A program made the position numbers and the translations under genes. Of a stretch of 64,000 nucleotides of DNA, positions 1 to 10,900 are shown piece after piece. Each line of letters begins with the position of its first letter. Within the stretch, counting starts at the first letter, position 1. Source of the stretch: Antedon bifida. Taxonomy: Eukaryota; Echinodermata; Crinoidea; Comatulida; Antedonidae. Under the pieces are notes generated by a model. That model did not search any database, was not told the DNA's origin, and saw only the letters and a list, made by a program, of their open reading frames with translations. The stretch spans positions 23,469,665 through 23,533,664 of the forward strand of contig OY727100.1 in NCBI GenBank assembly GCA_963402885.1. Reading direction: 5' to 3'.

Positions 1-1272
1 AAGCACAAGTTGTTTTCAAAAGTTATTAAGTCAAATCATGATCCAATTTTATTTTCAGAGTATAAAAAATACAGAAATACATTAACAAAAACAATTAGAT
101 TGGCTAAAAGCACTTTTTATCACAATTTATTTTCCGAAAATAGTAATAACTCTTTTAAAACATGGCAAACAATCAATACATTATTAGGACATAGGCGTAA
201 CACTAATAACTTACCCATAAATATATCTGTATCGACGCATAATTATACCAATAAATTGTCAATTGTTAATGAATTTAATAAATATTTTACCAACATTGGC
301 CAAAATTTAGCGAAGAATTTTGATAGCACATCTTCTAATTATTCTTCGTTTTTAGGTCAACCTCGTTTAAACTCATTTTTCTTGAACCAACAACTCATTA
401 TGAAGTTTTTAAATAATTTCATCTTTAGATTCGAAAAAGGCTACTGGTTCAGACAATATTCCATCAAAATTAATTTCTTTGGCTGCTCCTTTTATAACCA
501 TTCCCTTAACATATATTTTTAATCTTTCATTTAACACTTGTAAATTTCCATCAGCATTTAAAATTGCTAGAGTTATTCCATTATTCAAAAAAGGTGCAAA
601 AGACAATCTTGGAAATTATAGGCCCATCTCCATTCTTCCAGTAGTAAGCAAGGTTCTTGAAAAACTATATAATAAACGTTTAGTAAATTACTTTGAAATA
701 TTTAATTTGTTTTACAATCATCAATATGGCTTTAGAGAAAAATATAGCACTAAGTTGTCATTGATTAATTTAGTTAATAATCTTCAATGTGATATTGATA
801 AGGGAATGTCTTTAATTGGTATATTTATTGATTTTCGTAAAGCCTTTGATACGATTGATCATAACATTTTACGTTCGAAATTATTTCATTATGGTATTAG
901 AGGCAATGCGTTAAATTGGATTTCTGATTATCTCAACAACCGAAAATAATTTGTTTCATCAAATGGCTTTACCTCTTAAAAATTACCTATCACTTGTGGT
1001 GTGCCTCAAGGCTCGGTCCTTGGCCCTATTCTGTTCTTAATTTATATCAATGATCTTCCAAATTCTTCTAATTTTTTTGATTTTCGTTTGTTTGCAGATG
1101 ACACTAATTTATTTCATTCATTTGCTCACAATCTTCTTGATCTGACTGTTATTAACACTCAATTCCAGAAAGTCATAGAATGGTGCAACGCAAACAAATT
1201 GACAATTAGTCTTGATAAAACTAATTATATGATTTTCCACTCTAAAAATAAACAAATTACACAACGGGGCTC
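1..1272 (+). mobile_element. LINE (non-LTR retrotransposon) fragment: linker and reverse transcriptase, broken
   Basis: This is the middle of a non-LTR retrotransposon ORF2; the window starts inside it. Positions 10-410 encode the basic region between endonuclease and reverse transcriptase (RT). RT follows: LDSKKATGSDNIPSKL near 410-470, NYRPISILP near 615, the first catalytic aspartate block (FIDFRKAFDTIDH) near 825-865, PQGSVLGPILF near 1001, and the catalytic FADDTNLF near 1095. The copy is dead: there is a frameshift near 410, and two stops lie between about 948 and 980. Similarity ends near 1265, where another repeat begins. The motif set fits the Jockey/CR1/L2-like clades; I cannot choose between them. 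It probably sits in an intron of the receptor gene whose exons start at 1863. Confidence 0.9.
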
Positions 1273-1605
1273 ATTGTGTCAAAGCAAATTAGTTCATTTT
1301 TACTTGGACATCCTAATCATTCGTAATAATTTATTTAGATTTGTCCTCCAATGTTATAATTTACCTTGTTTTTTTATCTTGATTTTAAAATAATTTTTAA
1401 TGATACACACATAGTGTACACATCTGACTCATGTGCACTTAAAGAACCTAGTACATCTTTTGAGACGAGTTAGGGGGTTCCCCTGGTGTACTAATATACA
1501 CACTGTCACTCATCAAGAGGGCCCCTTGAATTTCAGCATATGCTGTTTAGGGTCACCCTATATAAATAAGGTGTAACCCACCCTAAAAAATAATCAAAGA
1601 ATAAT
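1273..1605 (+). repeat. Dispersed repeat R1, copy 1
   Basis: About 330 bp beginning TGTGTCAAAGCAAATTAG and ending near CTATATAAATAAGGTGTAA. It is strongly similar to 4142-4455 in the same orientation. It directly follows the broken LINE reverse transcriptase. I see no ORF and no clear terminal inverted repeat. It may be a SINE or the 3' end of another LINE. Confidence 0.75.
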
Positions 1606-1862
1606 AACTCAGGGTTACAATTAGAAGATTTATGGTAGTAGAGTAAACAAGTGTGGGAGTGAAATTTCTAGTAATCACTCCCACTCAACATCACAAAAAA
1701 CTACACATATTATATATTGTTTTTCTGATCAACCCATACTGACATGGCTGTTTCCGTAACTAAGATGTATTTGCCTGTGAACCATTAAGCACCTATATTA
1801 TTACCTTACCTTACAGAAATGAAAAATTCCATCCAATAGACCTTTTGTAACTTTCTTAATAG

Positions 1863-1949
1863 ACCAGTGTGAAGATTTGGAAGCCTTAATCATCAGTGGA
1901 GCTATTCTTGGTTGTACCATCGTCTGTATTGTAACCTGGGAAACAATAA
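1863..1949 (+). CDS. TM cassette exon 1
   Basis: Phase 1-1 exon of 87 nt, preceded by CTTTCTTAATAG and followed by GTAAGT. It encodes 28 residues: an acidic lead (QCEDLE), then a hydrophobic stretch ALIISGAILGCTIVCIV, ending TWETI. The intron just upstream (ttccatccaatagacctttt) resembles the intron before TM exon 2, so exon and flank were duplicated together. Confidence 0.6.
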
Positions 1950-4900
1950 GTAAGTAAAGAATCTTGTTTTTATAGCATTGAGAGTTTTAAAAAAAGATAA
2001 AATAATTATTGTATAAGCCCATACTCGGGTATAAGCCCAACCCCCGTTTTTGTGGTTCAACACCGAGCTGGTAAAGGTCATTGATGTGAAAATGTAACAT
2101 GTTGTCACAGAAATACAATATATTAAAAGTTTTTTTGATTAAAATACCTTTTATAATCATAATAATTGTACAATATATTGTGCTGTTCGTTATTTTCTTT
2201 TAAAGGCACAAAAACATTTGTGATTTTTCTTTTCTGCTGAAAATATTGAAATTGTTCGTGTGCATTCTACCTTACCAGAAAGCCTAAAATACTGTAATAT
2301 TGGTGTATTAACTCTACCCTGGCCGATTCTATGTAGGCCTAATTATTGAAAAAGGAAAAAAAATATATAGTACTGACGTCTAAATGGATGAAAATGATAT
2401 CTTTTTTAGGAACTGAAAAAGTACCATACAATAATTAATTTTCCTTCATTGATACATTGTTATGCTAATTAACAAATACATTTTTTATTTTAAATACCTA
2501 CCGTACCTACCCTACTTTTACGCCAACCTAACAATTTAAGGCTTATTTAATGTATGTAAAGTCTACAAGGCTGAAATGCAGTCATTTTAAAAAGAAAAAT
2601 AATTGTTAATGTTTAAAATAATAAATGATAATCTTAAAAGCCACAAAGAAAATTTAACACTGGACTACATTCAAAATTAAATAAATTGTGTGTAAATTCG
2701 GATTATGTTTTGATATGGGATTTGTCGATATGTTCCAGTTTTTAAACGTTTAAACCGTAAAATAGTCAATTAAGTTCCACTTGCTTGCAGTACTGATTTG
2801 ATTGACAGCACTGGGGTAATCGATATAGTGTAAATGGGCGCAACTCGAGTTCATCAGTTTTTTTGGCTAGTGTAAATGGAAATTGCCTCCGAGTTCAACT
2901 CATGTTCCTCTCCCAGTCGATAGTGTAAAAAGGGTATAAGTTAGTTTATTCATATCTTGGGTTCATGGTCACCACCAGATAGACTGTCTTCATCAGTATC
3001 TATGAATGGATGACTAGTTTAGAGTAGGATCGCTAGTAGACCAAATCCTGTGAATCAGGAACTATTTTACACAAAAATGCTTGTGTTCCAATCAGGGAAA
3101 ATAAGTTCGGAAACACAGTTACAGTTACAGATTGTGAAGTATCATATTATTTGTACACATTATAATTAGTCACTACAATCTTGTGGTCATCAGAGATTCC
3201 ATCTAATAGACCTTTTGGTAGCTTGAAAAATGTTGTGTTTTTTTTTTTAACAGACGACACATGGAAAATGTCAGAAATCTTCTTAATCTTCATTGGAAAT
3301 GTTTTGGCTTTTGTCATCTTGACTATAGTCTGGTTTTGTCAAAGTAAGTAAATCTTAAAACTTTGAAGAAAACAAATTTTTAAATAAGGCAGAGTAGGAC
3401 TACCACAATCTAAGCTTTATTTACAACTTAAATTAAAGTTAAAAAGTGTCGAGAATCAAGATCGACTATTTGAATATCAAAGGAAAAAGGTGGTTTAATG
3501 CAAAAAAACTCCAAGAATCATACATTCATTTTATAGTTTATAATGGTATTTTTATCACAAATATGTCAAATTGTCAGGTAGTGTCTAAAAAAATCCTATT
3601 GTAGTAGCAATTCACAAAATTTACAGCATTCATTTTGAAAAGAAGCCCCTCTTTAGTTTGCAAAAGTAATCTCGAAAATAAGCCCATCTTGAAAATAGCC
3701 TACTCATGAGTACTAAATATAGAAGAAGCCCATGGGCTTCTTTTTGAGATTTTACAGTAGGTTAAAAAAAAATCTACGGTATATTATTACCTTCACTTCA
3801 CAGATAAAAACAAATGTAATTGTTGGAGAATTGTGTTAGTGATCGCTAGTTTAGTCTGGGATGCTGTGATCATTTTTATTGCAGTCTGGTCTATAACAAG
3901 TAAGTGAATCATGAAATGCTTGTAAAGTACTGCTAATAGAGCAACACATTTCATTAGTCAATCCAAATTATTGGATATAGTCAAGACTGATACTGTAGGA
4001 TTAAACACTATCAGTGGTGTACGCAAGATTTAATTTAGGCTGGTGCGATTTAATGTAAATGGACTCATTCTGTAGTCTATTGAGTATTGTGAGCGAAGTA
4101 ACAAAATCAGCTGGTGGTGTGGTGGGGGGGGGGGGGGGGGTGGTTGTGTCAAAGCAAATTAGTTCATTTTTACTTGGACATCCTAATCATTCGTAATAAT
4201 TTAGTTAGATTTGTTCTCCAATGTTATAATTTACCTTGTTTTTTTATCTTGATTTTAAAATAATTTTTAATGATACACACACAGTGTACACATCTGGCTC
4301 ATGTGCACTTTAAAGAACCTAGTACATCTTTCGAGATGAGTAGGGGTTACCCCGGTGTACTAATATACACACAGCCACTGTCACTCATCAAGAGGGCCCC
4401 TTGATTGTCAGCATACACTGTTTAGGGTTACCCTCTATAAATAAGGTGTAATGAAAAAAAAACATTTACTCTACATTTAACTTTTTTTTTTCTTAACAGA
4501 TTTTGAAGAATGCTTGCTAGGTTTGCTAATAATCGATGTGTGTGTTATTGCTTATGTTTTGATCATCTTCATCTTCCCTAGTAAGTGAATCATTGTTTGT
4601 TTGTTTGATTTTTTTTCCCACACAAGAAATAATGAACAACAGATTGAGTAAATGCAATTATCAGAATAAATAAGTAAACAAATACTAGCTTACCTGCCAT
4701 ACATATACATATCTTAGTTGATATAGTCTGTATTTACAATTAAGTAAGTTTATGAAGATGCTCTTTATGAAGCTTTAGCATAACTTTCAGTGAATCCTTA
4801 GGATTGTAACAATTTTTTAAGTGAGTTTTTAATTTCAACCATTCTAGGTTAGTGTACATCGTAAATAAACAAACTGAGAAAAGAAAATGGACATTTGCTG

Positions 4901-7900
4901 ATAAATAAATATTTTTTATTCAGAATCAGAACTATTTGGGTTATTTCTTAGGTCTACCTAACCTCAGAAAACTGTAGAATTAGTATTTCGGACGAAACAT
5001 GATTATCTTTTTTTGGCCAATGCTTTTTCGCGCCGCTGCTCTAGCCAGCTATTTCCCATGAGGACATATTCATTAATAAGCTGTTTCATAGCGGTAGCTT
5101 TAGTATCTAAGGCTGACAGAAATGCTAAAATGGAAACTCGACTATAATTCATAGGTTGCAGCTGCTGGACCCAATCTAGGCTGATATTATAAAAATTTGC
5201 TGTCATTGAATTGCAAGATACAATTTGTTCACACTTGAATGTCCCTCCTTTATAGCACCTTTGGGTACTGGCCATTTATCACTTGTTGAGTACATCTAGC
5301 CTTGATGAAATGACCCCTTAGCAATAAATATAAACTAAAGTGAAATACATGGATACATTTTTTTTTAAATTTCAATTAAATATCATTCCACTTATAGTTT
5401 ATATATTTTTTGATACACTAATAATACATTAAAATATCTTACTTAATGGAAACGTACCGATATAGTATATATGCATGTATGGTATTATTTTTTTTTTGTG
5501 ATTTGAATTAAATAAATTCAAAGTAGGATACCTTTTTCTGTTTTTGTTTGGTTAAGTGAACTACTATCTTATCTACTCACAGTACACTACTATAGTTTAG
5601 TTTATGATTATATTTTTGTTCTGTACAGCAGGGTAGACTATATATTTACGTTACACAAAATGTTTACTACTGATTGTTAAACAAAAATAATTGATAATAA
5701 ATCATCTCTGAAAGAACAATAATTAAAGATGTATTGTCCCCAAAAACATGGAAAATGAAAATTAATAAAACCAGACTTTTAAATAGGTAATTTTGCAGTT
5801 TTAATAAAGTTATTCACTTCTGGAAAAAAAAAAATTTCACTCAAAAAGAGAAAAGAAACGTTTAATTTTAACCAAAAACCATTGTCTGACAGACAATTTA
5901 AGTATTTTTTGCTTTAAATTACATTTTTTCATTTTCGATCCAGTTGTTGGTTAAAGTGAATAAATATTATTATATGTGACATTAAAATGACACATTCAAA
6001 AGCAAATGTGAAAAAACGTTTTTAAGAGGGACTACATATCTTTAAAACTGTTACGTCAACAAGCGAGCGTCGTTTTTTGTAAGAAATATTTCTTGTTTAT
6101 TATAAATAATAATTCTCTTTTTTTTTAAATTAAACAATCTGAATACATTCTCAAGGTCTTAGAACATTTGTAACAATTTCTGTTTTATCATCAGAATGCT
6201 GCCCCACAGAAGACAATTTACAATTAAGTAAGTTTATGAAGATGCTCTTTATGAAGCTTTAGCATAACTTTCAGTGAATCCTTAGGATTGTAACAATTTT
6301 TTAATTTCAACCATTCTAGGTTAGTGTACATCGTAAATAAACAAACTGAGAAAAGAAAATGGACATTTGCTGATAAATAAATATTTTTTATTCAGAATCA
6401 GAACTATTTGGGTTATTTCTTAGGTCTACCTAACCTCAGAAAACTGTGGAATTAGTATTTCGGAAGAAACATGATTATTATTTTTTGGCCAATGCTTTTT
6501 TTTATTATAAATAATAATTCTCTTTTTTTTTTAAATTAAACAATCTGAATACATTCTCAATTTCTGTTTTATCCTCAGAATGCTGGAACAATAAGCATAT
6601 TGGGTGAGTGTTCAAAAACAATTCTATTCCTTTATATGCTTTACAAACAATAACAGAAATTTTGACACACTCTAGATGACTATACAATATATGCAAATGG
6701 CAATATTTCTGCAGTTTTAATTTTAACTTGCTATTTTATTTAATTTGCATGCAACCTATTTAAGCCTGTTCATGTTGGGGTTGCATCGTCTGTAGCATCT
6801 ATAAAATAACACTGTGTATCGCATCCAATACCCCTTTCACACCAAAAACAAAACTCCGGAGACATGCCGGAGTTGACGCCCCAGAGTTTTGGTGTGAAAG
6901 GTACCAACATCAAACTCCAGAGTTTTTAGGTCACACGATCGCTCATTGCTGTAGTTTTATTCAAAATACTTTAAATATTTGTACAAAATATATTGCGATC
7001 TAAAAAATAATAAGTAGTATCAATGAAACATTGCATGACTTCTGATACTTTTGAAAATAATTATTAAATTAAAAATATTATCAATTAAAATGATTCTAAT
7101 GATCATCGCTATGTAAACAAACAAAATAGAGGGCGACATTTACAATTTTATTTTATAAACCCCGGTGTTGCTAGGTTGGTGTGAAAGGGGTATCTCCAGA
7201 GTTTCTTGATGTTTTGAATGGTCATAAACCCTGGGATGCCTCCAGAGATTACTCCAGAGTTTTGGTGTGAAAGGGGTATTATTCTGAAGTTCATTCTATG
7301 ATTAATACTTACTAACACTATTTTAACAGTTTATGTTAACTTTTAAAAATGCATTGGATTTTAACTTTTAACACAAATCTATGGGTGTTTCATTTCACTC
7401 AAATAGTTATTACAAAGTGTAAAATATGTTTTTTTTTATGTAATGAAGTTAGCAAGTTAAATAAAATAAGCATTATTATGCAACATCTAGTAATCTAAAT
7501 ATTCAGTCGTGCACTTATTTGACTGCATTACATTTGTGAGTGATGATAGTACTACTATATTTTGTTTTTGTGAGCGGTAATATTTGTGGGTGATGTTTAT
7601 TATATATATATGATTTGTGAACATCACATTTGTGTGTTCAACAATATACTCCTTTGTGGATGGTTTAGGAAGAACGTTGAAGGTGAAGATCAACATGATG
7701 GTTCCAGTCCAGTTACAGCTGAAAGTGAACATGAAGACAAGAAAATGCTCACTGCTACCGGATTTGGTAAATATAAGTCTGACTATCTCATAATTATAAT
7801 TGTTGTTATTGTTGTCATTATTATAATCATTGTAAATGTAAAATTAATCTTCCTCCATTTCTGGAAAGGTGTGTGTGGTGTGTTTGAACACATGGCAGCC

Positions 7901-10900
7901 ACAGTGTGGCAACTATCAAGATTCTCACACTATTCTTGTTCCAATTTGAACTTTCATTGATGTTGGCATCATTTATTACCACCTAAATCCACCACCATTT
8001 CTCTACTCATCATCTATAATCTATTGTCCAATGTCATAGTTTATTTGTGTTCATTCTGAGTCATATTTCTACTATTGCTTTTATACAGCTAACAAAACTG
8101 GCAAGTCAAGTTCGTAAGTATATTTATTTATGATCATTCTGTTTCAGTTTATTCCTTATTTCCACAAACGTTTGGAATTGTATGCAGTACATTGAATAAT
8201 GAGAAGAAAATATTAGTAAAGATTTACATTTACTAGTATTTATTCACCAGCCTCAAATAAGCAAATTCAAAACAAGACATTAGTAGGTTAATTACAATAA
8301 TGAAACTAAACTGATTCATTGTGGGGTAAGGTGTAAAAATTCCGCACAAAAAATAGTATTTTGTTATAGTTTTTGTTATGTATGATGCTGTATACTAAAC
8401 ATTTTGATAATATTATCTTATCTTTTGGTTCAATAAAGCTTTAAGGTTAAGCCAGCAAAGGCAGAAATTTCTACTGACAGTTGTTTGCAAATCGATTACA
8501 CACTTGCAACAGGAGAGATAGTGGAACACTTTGATTGGTATAAATGTGACAAGAAAGGAGGAAACAAAAAGTTCATAGTTCGTTCTGGAGATGCTAATTC
8601 TAGATTCACGGTTGCTGACGATGGTTCTCTCAAGATACCAAAGGTGAAAGAGGATGATGATGGTCACTATTGCTGTGAAATGAAAACCAGTTTAAAAGTT
8701 CTCAGTTTCCATGTAAAATTTACAGTTACTAATGGTAAGTATCGTTGTTTCATTATTATCATTTATCTTGATAGCCACATCATTAGAAACTTAATTCATG
8801 TCATAATCTGACATATCATTTGATACCAAACACCATTACAACCATTTTCTTATTGTCATAAAACTGTTTCATTGAATAATCAATATAAGAACTCCCCAAT
8901 GTCTATCAGAGGGAAACTATTTATTTTCAGTAATACTTTTTATTTATTTAACCATAAAAACAAAATGTATTTTAAAAGGCAGAATCAATGTTTTACATGA
9001 TCTCGTCATCTGATCATCTCTTATAAAGAATGTAGTCATGAGAACCAAGATCTTGTCATGTCATTATCTAAGAATGTAGACATGACAAGGATCTTGTAAT
9101 CTTATTCATTTGAAAAAGTTTTGATTACATTCTGTAATTATTTTAAACAGCCAGCAAGATTGGAAAGTCAAGTTCGTGAGTATATATTTAGTTTATATTT
9201 TAGTCTGTCCTTTTTCCACAATGCATCAGTCGAGTAGCCATCCAATAAGATTTGGCTAAATGCAAAGAATATATCCTGAGGTTTAACAATATACAACAAA
9301 AGCATATGAGATGCTAAATAGTTTGAAATAATGTAAGGATTATAGTATATGGAATAATCAGCAGTGAAAATATGGAATATTCACTACAACCACAGCATGT
9401 TTGCTTATGGGTCTGTGGCTCAAATCCTGCCTCTGGCTTATCATACCGCCACAGCCTCATACAAGACTTACTGTAATTGATAAAGTCATCTTTATTGCTG
9501 ATGTGTGTTGAAATAAATATATAAAAAAGTATAAAATAAAATACTGTATTAGGGGGATTAGAAGATGCCACTAAAGTTGTTGTTTAAACAATAATTCTGT
9601 ATAATAAATACTACAGTACAGTATGTCAATTTTCGTAGATAATGTCACTGTAGTTTTGACCAAAGTTCAAAACCGTCAATGTCACTGGATGTGTGTGTTA
9701 AATTGACCAGTCAATATAAAATGTTATATTACCTGAAAGGGCAATTTGACAATTTTCGATCCTCAAATTATCTGTAATAATGTGATGCCATTTCGATCAA
9801 TCACGTTCACGTATTTACATATGCTATGTAATGTATGTCTTTATTTCATGTTCTCCAGAAAAAAGAACAAATCAAATGTTGAACCTGCCATTGAAATGGA
9901 AGAAGGAAATACACAAAGATACAAAGCAAAAAGTGGTGACCTTTACACAGAGGTCAACTTAAAAGACAAGAAAAAGAAACAAGTTGAACCTGAAAAGGAC
10001 CCTAGTGAACATTACGCTAAAGTTGACATGGACAAGAAAACGAAGAAACCTGACCGCCCAGCACAAGTTGATGTAAGTACAGTAAAAGGGGTACTTTTAA
10101 ACCTTTAGACTTTCAGAAACCTTAGTGTATTAAAAAAGAATACCTTTGTCATGTTATACACACAAAATCATAAAATTGAATCAAGTATAATATAATTGTT
10201 GTTCACTATTAAAATGCTATAAAGCATGATTATTAAATAAAAAATCATTATTCATTAACGCTTAACTATAGATTGTGTTTTTCTATGTTAATTCTGATCA
10301 CATGTATTTTATTTCAACAGGTATAACATATTGTGATGATATTGGTAATCTACATTTACTTTAATTTAGTTTAAGCATGTCTACCATGTTGTTATTCAGC
10401 AAGACAGTTAAGAAGAGTAGACTTAAGTCCATCACATTAACAATAAACCATCCTGTTAGGATACATATTAAAGATATGAGGGATATTAGCAGAGAAAAGT
10501 GGTAGATTTATATAAAAATGATTATTGTTGTTTTACATCATTACCTTTCTTTCTCAGATAAACTGTAGTATATGGTAGTGGTATTAAAACTGTTGTTGCC
10601 CCATTGTGTGGCACTAATTAATTAAAAATAAACAACTTTTTTCCAATCCCATATTATGCTAATCTGTTGATTTATTATGTTTTTCCATTTTTTTTATTCA
10701 AATTCAAAGATACAGTAGGTTTTATAAAGAAGAAATTAAAGTATTCCTCAAGAAGACATCCACTAGAGAAATGATTTGATAAAGTGTACAATAAAATAAA
10801 GTAAAATGCAACCTAACTAACATAGTATGTTGGTTAAAGCATGATATAATGACTTTAAATGATGATGCCACATTTGATGCATGTTGCACAGTGATGTCAT

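Noticed and set aside
1902..2108. 68-codon ORF on -
   Set aside because: It overlaps TM cassette exon 1 and its intron on the other strand and shows no features.
2560..2945. Possible MITE with AGTGTAAA motifs
   Set aside because: Several ATAGTGTAAA copies occur, but no matching inverted terminus or target duplication could be found.
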